Source: Lysobacterales bacterium (lineage in GTDB: Bacteria; Pseudomonadota; Gammaproteobacteria; Xanthomonadales; SZUA-36). From it: a stretch of 5,291 bases of DNA. Below the pieces are notes generated by a model. That model was not told the DNA's origin. It saw nothing but the letters and a program-made list of their open reading frames with translations, and searched no databases. Numbering within the stretch: position 1 is the first letter of the stretch; each line of letters begins with the position of its first letter. Position numbers and translations under genes: made by a program. The stretch covers positions 1 through 5,291 of the forward strand of contig SHZL01000200.1 of NCBI GenBank assembly GCA_009692275.1, written 5' to 3'. Positions 1 to 5,291 of this stretch are shown piece by piece.

Positions 1-47
1 GAAAACAGGGTGAGTATGACCAGCAGCAATGCAAAATCTGGAATCAT
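1..47 (-). CDS. lepB: Signal peptidase I LepB, N-terminal fragment (cut by window edge)
   Basis: Only the first 15 codons are inside the window; the gene continues beyond position 1. The ATG at 45-47 begins MIPDFALLLVILTLF, a hydrophobic stretch that fits the first membrane segment at the N-terminus of LepB, the inner-membrane peptidase that removes signal peptides from exported proteins. The catalytic Ser and Lys lie outside the window, so the call rests on this short match plus position: lepB directly follows lepA in Pseudomonas and E. coli. The start lies 8 nt after the lepA stop, and the Shine-Dalgarno-like AGAGGT (minus strand of 58-63) sits in the last lepA codons about 10 nt upstream. 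That arrangement implies co-transcription and probably translational coupling with lepA. The assignment is mainly contextual but has no serious competitor. Confidence 0.8.
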   Translation of the reverse strand, partial: MIPDFALLLVILTLF

Positions 48-55
48 GACGCTAA

Positions 56-1858
56 TTACCTCTTGGTATCCTGTTGCAGTATCGCAAGGAATGCTTCCTG
101 CGGAATCTCCACCCTGCCCACCTGCTTCATTCTTCGCTTACCGGCTTTCTGTTTTTCCAGTAGCTTCCGTTTGCGCGTTATGTCACCACCATAGCACTTG
201 GCAGTGACGTTTTTTCGCAGGGCCTTTACATTGGTGCGGGCGATGACCTGCGCTCCAATGGCTGACTGGATGGCAATGTCGAACATCTGGCGCGGGATCA
301 GTTCCTTCATTTTTGTTGCCAGTTCCCTGCCGCGTCGCTGGGCCTGGTCACCATGCATGATCAACGACAAAGCATCGACCCGGTCGCCATTGATCATTAC
401 GTCCACGCGCACAAATGGACCTGCCTCGAAACGGACGAAGTGGTAATCAAAGGAAGCATAACCGCGGCTTACGGATTTGAGCTTGTCAAAAAAGTCGAGT
501 ACGACTTCGGAAAGCGGCAACTCGTAGCGAATGGAGACCTGGCTGCCGAGGTACTGGATGGAGATCTGGCGACCACGCTTTTCTTCACATAATCCAATGA
601 CGGCACCTACGTAGTCCTGGGGCACCAGGATGCTGGCTTCAATGATCGGCTCGCGTACTTCCGCGATCTTGTTAACTGGCGGCAGGCTGGCCGGGTTCTC
701 CAGCGTAATCACGGAACCGTCCATCATCTGTATTTCGTAGATTACGGTTGGGGCAGTGGATATAAGCTCAACGCCATATTCGCGCTCCAGCCGCTCCTGC
801 ACGATTTCCATGTGCAACAGGCCAAGGAACCCACAGCGGAACCCAAAACCCAGCGCTTCTGACGACTCCGGCTCAAACTGCAGGGCGGCATCATTGAGCT
901 GCAAGCGGTCCAGCGCTTCCCGCAGCGCCGGAAAGTCATCTGCATCAGTTGGAAAGAAACCGGCAAATACCCTCGGTTTAAGTTTCTTGAATCCGGGCAG
1001 TGCTGTCTCGGCACCGCCTTTTGCCAGGGTGATGGTATCGCCAACCGGTGCCCCATGTACGTCCTTGATGCCCGCAACCAGGAACCCCACCTCCCCAACA
1101 CCGATGCGCCCCCGTTGTTCCCGCTTGGGCGTGAACACGCCTACCTGCTCGACCTGGTGCTGATTGCCGGAAGCCATCAACTTGATCTTTTCGTTCTTGC
1201 CGATAGAACCGTCAACGACACGAATCAGCGATACAACACCGAGGTAATTATCAAACCAGGAGTCAATAATCAGGGCTTTGAACGGCGCATCTGCATCGCC
1301 TGCGGGCGCTGGTATCGCAAGCACCAGAGTTTCGAGAATGTCTGCGACCCCCTCCCCTGTTTTCGCACTGACCATGCGGCAATCAGAGGCCTCTATACCG
1401 ATGACGTCCTCGATTTCCTTCTTCACCCGCTCCGGCTCGGCCGAGGGCAAATCAATCTTGTTGAGAACCGGTATGACCGTGAGGCCCAATTCGACCGCAG
1501 TGTAACAATTGGCCACACTCTGGGCTTCAACACCCTGCGCTGCATCTACCACCAGCAATGCCCCCTCGCAAGCCGCCAGGGATCTGGACACTTCGTAGCA
1601 GAAGTCTACATGCCCCGGCGTGTCGATGAAGTTCAGCTGGTAGGTCGTGCCATTGCGTGCCGTGTAATTGAGGGTTACGCACTGGGCCTTGATGGTAATG
1701 CCGCGTTCGCGCTCCAGATCCATGGAGTCCAGAACTTGATTGGACATTTCGCGCTCCGTCAGGCCACCACAAAGCTGAATAAATCGGTCCGCCAAGGTCG
1801 ATTTGCCATGGTCAACGTGCGCAATAATTGAAAAATTTCGAATATTTGACTGCTTCAT
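56..1858 (-). CDS. lepA: Elongation factor 4 (LepA), ribosome-associated translational GTPase
   Basis: LepA/EF4 is a cytoplasmic GTPase of the EF-G type that binds ribosomes; back-translocation and a role in 30S or initiation fidelity have been proposed. Taking the start at 1858, the protein is 600 aa and begins MKQSNIRNFSIIAHVDHGKST, close to E. coli LepA (599 aa). All G motifs are visible: P-loop AHVDHGKST (13-21), switch I RGIT (about 52-55), DTPGH (79-83), NKID (133-136) and SAK (164-166). EF-G-like domains follow. The LepA-specific C-terminal region (about 550-592) has the hallmark CYGGDITRKRKLLEKQK and ends PQEAFLAILQQDTKR. An in-frame ATG at 1888 would add ten residues (MAFSCQPLTA). 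It has GAGGAG just upstream, but that codon and its ribosome site are buried in a hairpin and the extension does not match the family, so I prefer 1858. The chosen start has no clear Shine-Dalgarno sequence, so the exact start is less sure than the gene. The frame is intact. Confidence 0.97.
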   Translation of the reverse strand: MKQSNIRNFSIIAHVDHGKSTLADRFIQLCGGLTEREMSNQVLDSMDLERERGITIKAQCVTLNYTARNGTTYQLNFIDTPGHVDFCYEVSRSLAACEGALLVVDAAQGVEAQSVANCYTAVELGLTVIPVLNKIDLPSAEPERVKKEIEDVIGIEASDCRMVSAKTGEGVADILETLVLAIPAPAGDADAPFKALIIDSWFDNYLGVVSLIRVVDGSIGKNEKIKLMASGNQHQVEQVGVFTPKREQRGRIGVGEVGFLVAGIKDVHGAPVGDTITLAKGGAETALPGFKKLKPRVFAGFFPTDADDFPALREALDRLQLNDAALQFEPESSEALGFGFRCGFLGLLHMEIVQERLEREYGVELISTAPTVIYEIQMMDGSVITLENPASLPPVNKIAEVREPIIEASILVPQDYVGAVIGLCEEKRGRQISIQYLGSQVSIRYELPLSEVVLDFFDKLKSVSRGYASFDYHFVRFEAGPFVRVDVMINGDRVDALSLIMHGDQAQRRGRELATKMKELIPRQMFDIAIQSAIGAQVIARTNVKALRKNVTAKCYGGDITRKRKLLEKQKAGKRRMKQVGRVEIPQEAFLAILQQDTKR

Positions 1859-1878
1859 GGCTGTAAGCGGCTGACAGG

Positions 1879-1913
1879 AAAAGGCCATCCGCTCCTCAGG
1901 GAACGGATGGCCT
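1879..1913 (-). terminator. Hairpin with short U tract between mucD and lepA (terminator or attenuator candidate)
   Basis: On the minus strand AGGCCATCCG (from 1913) pairs perfectly with CGGATGGCCT (ending 1882). The inner bases UUCC and GGAG pair as well, with one U-G wobble, leaving a CUGA tetraloop. This gives a 14-bp GC-rich stem followed by only three further U residues and then CC. The U tract lies downstream only for minus-strand transcription, as expected of an intrinsic terminator after mucD. Because the tract is short, read-through into lepA is likely. The hairpin also buries the GAGGAG and ATG of the alternative lepA start. It could instead be a 5'-UTR structure of a lepA transcript. 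Confidence 0.5.
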
Positions 1914-1929
1914 GTATACCGGGTGGCAG

Positions 1930-1935
1930 ATTATA
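1930..1935 (-). promoter_or_regulatory. Perfect -10 hexamer TATAAT, possible lepA promoter
   Basis: The minus strand reads TATAAT two bases after the mucD stop codon. A transcript from it would start near 1923, about 65 nt before the preferred lepA start, and would carry the hairpin in its leader. No good -35 box is visible 16-18 bp upstream (the best placement reads ACCCCA), and there is no extended -10 TG, so this is a candidate only. A housekeeping promoter here would let lepA-lepB be expressed independently of envelope stress. Confidence 0.33.
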
Positions 1936-1937
1936 GC

Positions 1938-3362
1938 TTACTCTTTGGCTGATGGGGTGTACGCAATAAAATTGCTCACTCCTTCACGGAAAACGCGCAG
2001 GGCAATTGCCTTTCCAGCCGTGATTCCCTTGACAATCTTCTCAAACCCGTCGACATCTTTGACCGGCTGGTTATTGATCATGAGGATGACATCACCCGGG
2101 CGCAGGCCCACGCGGTAAGCGGCATCACTTTCAACCTTTGCAATGAGAACCCCGCCTGCAGGATTACCCAGTTCGCGCCGCTGGTCTGCATTGAGATCTT
2201 CAACAGCCAGGCCGATCGCATTGCTCTCCTGGGCAGGTCCCTCACCGGCCAGCTGCTGCTCGCCTGAACCGGGCTGCAACGCATCCAGGGTGACGTCAAA
2301 GGTCATTTCCTTGCCCTCACGACTGACCAGCACATCTACCTTGGTACCGGGTGGATTGGCACCGACAATCGGCGGCAAATCCCCAGATGTCTCAATGGGT
2401 GTGCCATTAAACGCCAGAATGACATCACCCGGCTTGATGCCGGCTTTGCTGGCAGAACCACTTGGGTTGACATCATTGACCAGGGCGCCGGCGGGCCGGT
2501 TCAATTTCATTGCTTCCGCCATCTCGCGCGTCACGGGCCCGACTACAACACCCAACAACCCGCGCGATACTTTGCCATATTTCCTCAATTGCTCTACGGC
2601 ATCCATGGCAGTCTCGACCGGAATCGAGAATGACAGCCCGATGTAACCTCCGCTGGAACTCAGAATCCAGGAGTTGATGCCTACGACTTCGCCGTCCAGG
2701 TTAAGTAATGGACCGCCCGAATTTCCGCGGTTAATGGCGACGTCGGTCTGGATGAATGGAACATACTGTTGCGCGCCGTTGCTGCGACCCTTCGCGCTGA
2801 CAATGCCGGCAGTAATGGTCTGTTCAAAATTGAACGGCGACCCGATTGCGGCTACCCATTCGCCCGCTTTCAGGTTAGCTGAACTTCCGATCTTCAGGGT
2901 GGCAAGATTTTCTGCTTCCACCTTTAGCAACGCTATGTCGCTGGCGGGATCAGAACCAACCAGTGTCGCCTCGAACTCCCTGCGGTCGGCCAGGCGGACA
3001 ATGATCTGGTCCGCTCCGTCAATCACGTGATGGTTGGTGATGATGTAACCGTTGCTTTCAATTATGAAACCGGAGCCAGCCCCATTTCTGTCCGGCTGGT
3101 CGTAACCAGGATTGCCGGGGATGTCAAAAAAGCGCCTGAACATTTCAGGAATTTGCTCTTGCGGAATTTGCTGGTCCTGCCCGTTACCCGGATTGGCTGA
3201 CGCACGTTGACCGTATTGCGTCACCTGGATGTTGACGACTGCGGGGCCTGCCGTTTCCACCAGTCCGGTAAAATCAGGCAACCCTGAAACTGCAGAAAAA
3301 GCTGTGCTTGCGTTCATCATAATCAGGAGCACGCCGGCTCTAATCAAAAATTTGCTTACCAC
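1938..3362 (-). CDS. mucD: Periplasmic serine protease of the HtrA/DegP family (MucD)
   Basis: MucD is a periplasmic HtrA protease/chaperone that clears misfolded proteins and keeps sigma-E/AlgU activity low. From the GTG at 3362 the protein is 474 aa, the length of Pseudomonas MucD. Residues 1 to about 24 form a signal peptide: a Lys/Arg start, a hydrophobic core (GVLLIMM) and a likely cut after AFSA. The trypsin-like domain carries the full catalytic triad: His112 in TNHHV, Asp142 in SDIALL and Ser215 in RGNSGGPL. Two PDZ domains follow (about 268-360 and 380-470), each with a PGDVI motif; these share an identical 14-nt stretch (2086-2099 and 2419-2432). A linker between residues about 52 and 90 is rich in Gln, Pro and Gly. 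An upstream in-frame GTG at 3380 is possible, but GAGGTGA lies at ideal spacing before 3362. The gene follows rseC after 50 nt. A DegS/AlgW-type protease is unlikely, as those have one PDZ domain and a membrane anchor. Confidence 0.95.
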   Translation of the reverse strand: MVSKFLIRAGVLLIMMNASTAFSAVSGLPDFTGLVETAGPAVVNIQVTQYGQRASANPGNGQDQQIPQEQIPEMFRRFFDIPGNPGYDQPDRNGAGSGFIIESNGYIITNHHVIDGADQIIVRLADRREFEATLVGSDPASDIALLKVEAENLATLKIGSSANLKAGEWVAAIGSPFNFEQTITAGIVSAKGRSNGAQQYVPFIQTDVAINRGNSGGPLLNLDGEVVGINSWILSSSGGYIGLSFSIPVETAMDAVEQLRKYGKVSRGLLGVVVGPVTREMAEAMKLNRPAGALVNDVNPSGSASKAGIKPGDVILAFNGTPIETSGDLPPIVGANPPGTKVDVLVSREGKEMTFDVTLDALQPGSGEQQLAGEGPAQESNAIGLAVEDLNADQRRELGNPAGGVLIAKVESDAAYRVGLRPGDVILMINNQPVKDVDGFEKIVKGITAGKAIALRVFREGVSNFIAYTPSAKE

Positions 3363-3366
3363 GTTT

Positions 3367-3373
3367 TCACCTC
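3367..3373 (-). promoter_or_regulatory. Shine-Dalgarno site deciding the mucD start
   Basis: The minus strand reads GAGGTGA, then AAAC, then the GTG at 3362. The GAGGT core lies 6 nt from this GTG, optimal for initiation. The upstream in-frame GTG at 3380 would place this site inside the coding region and has no comparable purine run before it. This supports the shorter, 474-residue MucD with a standard signal peptide. Confidence 0.75.
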
Positions 3374-3374
3374 G

Positions 3375-3386
3375 CAACACGTGTTG
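3375..3386. repeat. 12-bp perfect palindrome CAACACGTGTTG upstream of mucD
   Basis: Each half is the exact reverse complement of the other (CAACAC/GTGTTG), with no spacer. It sits just upstream of the mucD ribosome binding site in the rseC-mucD gap. It could be a binding site for a dimeric regulator with an E-box-like CACGTG core, or chance. A second palindrome lies nearby at 3399-3408. No regulator can be named from sequence alone. Confidence 0.4.
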
Positions 3387-3398
3387 ATATCACTATTT

Positions 3399-3408
3399 TG
3401 AATATTCA
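3399..3408. repeat. 10-bp perfect palindrome TGAATATTCA in the rseC-mucD gap
   Basis: This AT-rich palindrome lies a few bases after the rseC stop codon and 12 bp from the CAACACGTGTTG palindrome (3375-3386). The whole stretch 3381-3412 is clearly more AT-rich than the flanking genes, as promoter regions often are. I could not find a convincing sigma-70 or sigma-E promoter pair in it. Confidence 0.35.
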
Positions 3409-3412
3409 GAGA

Positions 3413-3901
3413 CTAAGTTTTCTGTGCAGAACATTCCGGGTCGCCTTGCACCCGGGTCAGCACTTGCAACTGCCCTCTACTGACCAACTCGTTTGGCTCC
3501 ACAGCAGAACTCCGGCTCCAGGCAACACCCAGTCCGGCGGCCACGAACCCGAGCAACAAGGAAAACCCGTCTATGATTCCCGCCTGGTTGGTCATCCGCG
3601 TCGCGAAGTAGTTCCCGAACACCGCGCCGGCAAGCCCCATCAGCAAGGGCTTTAAGTACAAGCGCAGCACCAGGCTCAGAAACATTCTTTCCGGGATGCC
3701 CACGATCACGACGTCACCCGGCATTGCTCGTGTCGGATTTTCCAATTGCACCAGCACGGCATCGCGCGCCAACAATCGCCCAAGAATTCCGGCACCGCAC
3801 CCTTTTCCAGCCGCGCAAGCCGGGCAACCTGCCACTGGGCCCAAGCGTATGGTCGCCAATCCATCCACCTGCTCAAGGATCTTTCCCTGCTGTTCAAGCA
3901 T
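3413..3901 (-). CDS. rseC: RseC/MucC family inner-membrane protein of the sigma-E operon
   Basis: This 162-aa protein matches the RseC/MucC family in length (E. coli RseC is 159 aa), layout and location. The N-terminal cytoplasmic part (1 to about 70) carries the family cysteine cluster Cys26-x2-Cys29-x5-Cys35 (GCPACAAGKGCGAG), followed by a beta-rich PGDVVIVGIPE stretch. Two membrane segments follow, at about 73-99 and 108-128, and then a short polar tail with an extra Cys157. E. coli RseC has a mild positive effect on sigma-E and works with the Rsx complex to keep SoxR reduced; Pseudomonas MucC modulates alginate control. The cysteines suggest redox or metal binding, which is inference here. 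The start ATG at 3901 is 6 nt after the rseB stop, with no clear Shine-Dalgarno sequence, so initiation probably depends on coupling to rseB. The stop codon is TAG. Confidence 0.9.
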   Translation of the reverse strand: MLEQQGKILEQVDGLATIRLGPVAGCPACAAGKGCGAGILGRLLARDAVLVQLENPTRAMPGDVVIVGIPERMFLSLVLRLYLKPLLMGLAGAVFGNYFATRMTNQAGIIDGFSLLLGFVAAGLGVAWSRSSAVEPNELVSRGQLQVLTRVQGDPECSAQKT

Positions 3902-3907
3902 TATATT

Positions 3908-4879
3908 TCAGTGCCGGACTGGCTGGACAGATTCACCAATCATCTTGATGGTGGCGACTGGCACGTCACCCAGGACCGTGACAACTTCCCCATTGACGGC
4001 TCGAGTGAGCGCATTGGTGGTACCCATCATGCTCATGCCCTGAACCAACTCGGAGCCCTTATCCTGGGGTTCGACATAGACCGACACCGCCACGATGCCA
4101 TCACTGTAAACCAGGTGTTCATAAACAGCCTCTTGCCCGGCATCGTTTTGCCGGCGCGAGGTTAAACGGAAGCCGGGCGGTAACCGCCCCGCTTGCCAAT
4201 CAGGCCGGGTCTTGGAAGCGCTTTCCGCAGAAACCGCTACGGGCTTGCGCTGGGCTGTATCCTTTCCTTCACCTGACGCATGCAATTCACTTGGATCCAC
4301 TTCCGAACCCATTTTCAATTCGGTAAACATCAGTTTCGCCAGGGACTGACCCTTGGTGCCAATCAGCTCCCACTGCAACAGCAAACCAGACTGGGCTTCC
4401 AGCCATAAACGATAGCCATAGCGATACTGGTCACGCGGCTGGATTTCGATACGGCGTGCAGAATGATTCGCAATGCGCTGTTCATCTTGCAGCGTGAACT
4501 GATAGGAAACTGCAGCTTCGGCTATACCTCCCATGGGCAGTTCTGGAAAGAAGGAGCGACCGACCGTGGAGTCCGCCATCACGGTGCGGTCTTCGCCTGC
4601 AATCCAGCGCACACCTTCTGCATCACTAACTACTTCCCGTGGCGTGCCCGAAACAGACATAAGGCGCTCATGCGACCCCTTCTCATCTACCACGTGGGTA
4701 ATGCGAACGGTTTCTACGTTATCGCCCTGGACGTATACGAAGGTACCCTGGTAGTGCATCTGGCTCATCGCAGCGCTCATGCGATCCAGCCATTCGTAAA
4801 CATCGTCGTCGCACCTTGCCGTCACTGGTATCGCACTAAGCCAAGAACCAAACACCAATAACAATAAGCGGGCTTTCAT
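3908..4879 (-). CDS. rseB: Sigma-E regulatory protein RseB/MucB, periplasmic
   Basis: RseB binds the periplasmic part of RseA and blocks its cleavage by the DegS-type protease; off-pathway lipopolysaccharide or lipoprotein releases it. The protein is 323 aa, close to the usual 315-320. Residues 1 to about 21 are a Sec signal peptide (MKARLLLLVF..., likely cut after VTA). The large N-terminal domain (about 26-200) has the family start DVYEWLDRMSAAMSQMHYQGTFVYVQG and the features GSHERLMSVSGTPREV, RSFFPELP and YRYGYRLWL-x-x-QSGLLL; it resembles LolA/LolB lipoprotein-binding folds. A polar linker (about 201-225) leads to a smaller C-terminal domain (about 226-318), with LPPGFRLT and the EHLVYSDGIVAVSVYVE stretch, which contacts RseA. 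Its ATG overlaps the rseA stop as ATGA (4876-4879), a translational coupling arrangement that fits matched amounts of RseA and RseB. Confidence 0.95.
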   Translation of the reverse strand: MKARLLLLVFGSWLSAIPVTARCDDDVYEWLDRMSAAMSQMHYQGTFVYVQGDNVETVRITHVVDEKGSHERLMSVSGTPREVVSDAEGVRWIAGEDRTVMADSTVGRSFFPELPMGGIAEAAVSYQFTLQDEQRIANHSARRIEIQPRDQYRYGYRLWLEAQSGLLLQWELIGTKGQSLAKLMFTELKMGSEVDPSELHASGEGKDTAQRKPVAVSAESASKTRPDWQAGRLPPGFRLTSRRQNDAGQEAVYEHLVYSDGIVAVSVYVEPQDKGSELVQGMSMMGTTNALTRAVNGEVVTVLGDVPVATIKMIGESVQPVRH

Positions 4880-5291
4880 CGCTGGGTCGAATCGCCTTCT
4901 TTTTGGCTTTGCATGCCCGGTCCGGTTGTAAGCGCAACCTTGGCTTGGGTTGGGGATACAAGGACCGGCACGAAGGAAACAAATCCCCTGCCACCGGACT
5001 CACCGCTAGCCTGGTAATGGCGCAGCAGGTAGGTATTCATTTTCTGATTTCCCGGATGTGTTGTTCCAGACAGGTTTACCGGTTGGGACTGCGGTGCAGC
5101 AGCGAGGATATTCGGCGATTTGAACGATTCAGTTGGTGTCGCCTGTGCCAACCCGGCATCGACAGGTTTTAAATCCGGTCTGGTACCTTGTGACACAGTA
5201 AGCACCGCGAACAGTGCAACAGAGGCTGCCAGTGCGACTCCAGCAAACGGTTTGAGCCACGCGCGGCTGCGAACGGGTCCGGCAATTAGCT
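4876..5291 (-). CDS. rseA: Anti-sigma-E factor RseA/MucA, C-terminal part (5' end outside window)
   Basis: The frame is open to the window edge, so this is the last 137 residues of a longer protein; RseA/MucA proteins are about 195-215 aa. The missing N-terminal domain is the part that binds the sigma factor. The visible piece begins with a short basic cytoplasmic stretch (GPVRSRAWLKP), then one membrane helix at about 5250-5191 (FAGVALAASVALFAVLTV), typical of MucA. A periplasmic tail of about 100 residues follows: a Pro/Ala/Gln-rich linker, then the conserved MucA-type C-terminal segment MNTYLLRHYQAS-x-x-x-GGRGFVSFVPVLV. In this family the tail is cut by the DegS/AlgW protease, then the membrane helix by RseP/MucP, which frees sigma-E. 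A GTG at 5205 would make a 109-residue protein but lies inside the membrane helix, so it is not a start. The stop overlaps the rseB ATG. The sigma factor gene is expected just upstream. Confidence 0.9.
   Translation of the reverse strand, partial: LIAGPVRSRAWLKPFAGVALAASVALFAVLTVSQGTRPDLKPVDAGLAQATPTESFKSPNILAAAPQSQPVNLSGTTHPGNQKMNTYLLRHYQASGESGGRGFVSFVPVLVSPTQAKVALTTGPGMQSQKEGDSTQR

Noticed and set aside
756..1163. Plus-strand open frame (135 codons) opposite lepA
   Set aside because: Ser/Pro/Arg-rich low-quality translation antisense to lepA; a shadow frame with no independent support.
1055..1831. Long open frame (258 codons) on the plus strand opposite lepA
   Set aside because: It lies wholly antisense to the highly conserved GTPase region of lepA, its translation shows no recognisable domain or start context, and such frames are a common by-product of codon bias.
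2086..2432. 14-nt direct repeat (2086-2099 and 2419-2432)
   Set aside because: It encodes the same PGDVI motif in the two homologous PDZ domains of MucD, so protein-level conservation explains it rather than a mobile or regulatory repeat.
2143..2646. Plus-strand open frame (167 codons) opposite mucD
   Set aside because: Antisense to the PDZ region of mucD, with biased composition and no recognisable motif.
3405..3440. Sigma-E/AlgU-type promoter upstream of mucD (GGAATGT ... TCTGA)
   Set aside because: The two elements are weak matches and the 20-nt spacing is too long compared with the usual 16-17.
3746..4165. Plus-strand open frame (139 codons) spanning the rseC-rseB junction
   Set aside because: Antisense to two well-supported genes, and its translation resembles no known family.
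4808..4822. RseB as a lipoprotein anchored at Cys23
   Set aside because: The residues before the cysteine are VTAR; Arg at -1 does not fit a lipobox, and RseB proteins are soluble periplasmic proteins.
4876..5205. A complete 109-aa gene starting at the GTG at 5205
   Set aside because: The frame continues open upstream to the window edge and this GTG falls inside the membrane helix of RseA, so it is an internal valine codon.

Overview
This window reads almost entirely on the minus strand. It holds the downstream part of a gammaproteobacterial envelope-stress (sigma-E/AlgU) operon followed by the lepA-lepB pair. In transcription order, from high to low coordinates, the genes are: anti-sigma factor rseA/mucA (5' end cut off by the window edge), its regulator rseB/mucB, the redox-type membrane protein rseC/mucC, the periplasmic HtrA-family protease mucD, the translational GTPase lepA (EF4), and the first 15 codons of signal peptidase I (lepB). 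The order mucA-mucB-mucC-mucD-lepA-lepB is the one known from Pseudomonas. In Escherichia coli, lepA-lepB follows rseC without an intervening mucD. The window therefore suggests a Pseudomonas-like or related (for example marine) gammaproteobacterium with moderate GC content. The genus cannot be fixed from this sequence.

Layout: rseA and rseB overlap by four bases (ATGA), rseB and rseC are 6 nt apart, and rseC and mucD are about 50 nt apart. mucD and lepA are separated by 79 nt, and lepA and lepB by 8 nt. The first three genes are so tightly packed that they must be co-transcribed and probably translationally coupled. The two larger gaps hold the only non-coding signals I can support. The rseC-mucD gap is AT-rich, has two perfect palindromes, and ends in a strong ribosome binding site for a GTG start of mucD. 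The mucD-lepA gap has a perfect TATAAT hexamer next to the mucD stop codon, then a 14-bp hairpin with a tetraloop and a short U tract. This looks like a partial terminator or attenuator between the stress operon and lepA.

Functionally, RseA holds the sigma factor (encoded upstream, outside the window) at the membrane. RseB shields the periplasmic part of RseA from proteolysis. RseC is a membrane accessory protein with a cysteine cluster. MucD degrades or refolds damaged periplasmic proteins and so dampens the signal. LepA acts on ribosomes in the cytoplasm, and LepB cleaves signal peptides, including presumably those of RseB and MucD. There is no gap over 300 bases without a gene. I found no RNA gene, mobile element, CRISPR array or clearly new system. 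The points worth a second look are regulatory and concern the two intergenic junctions.
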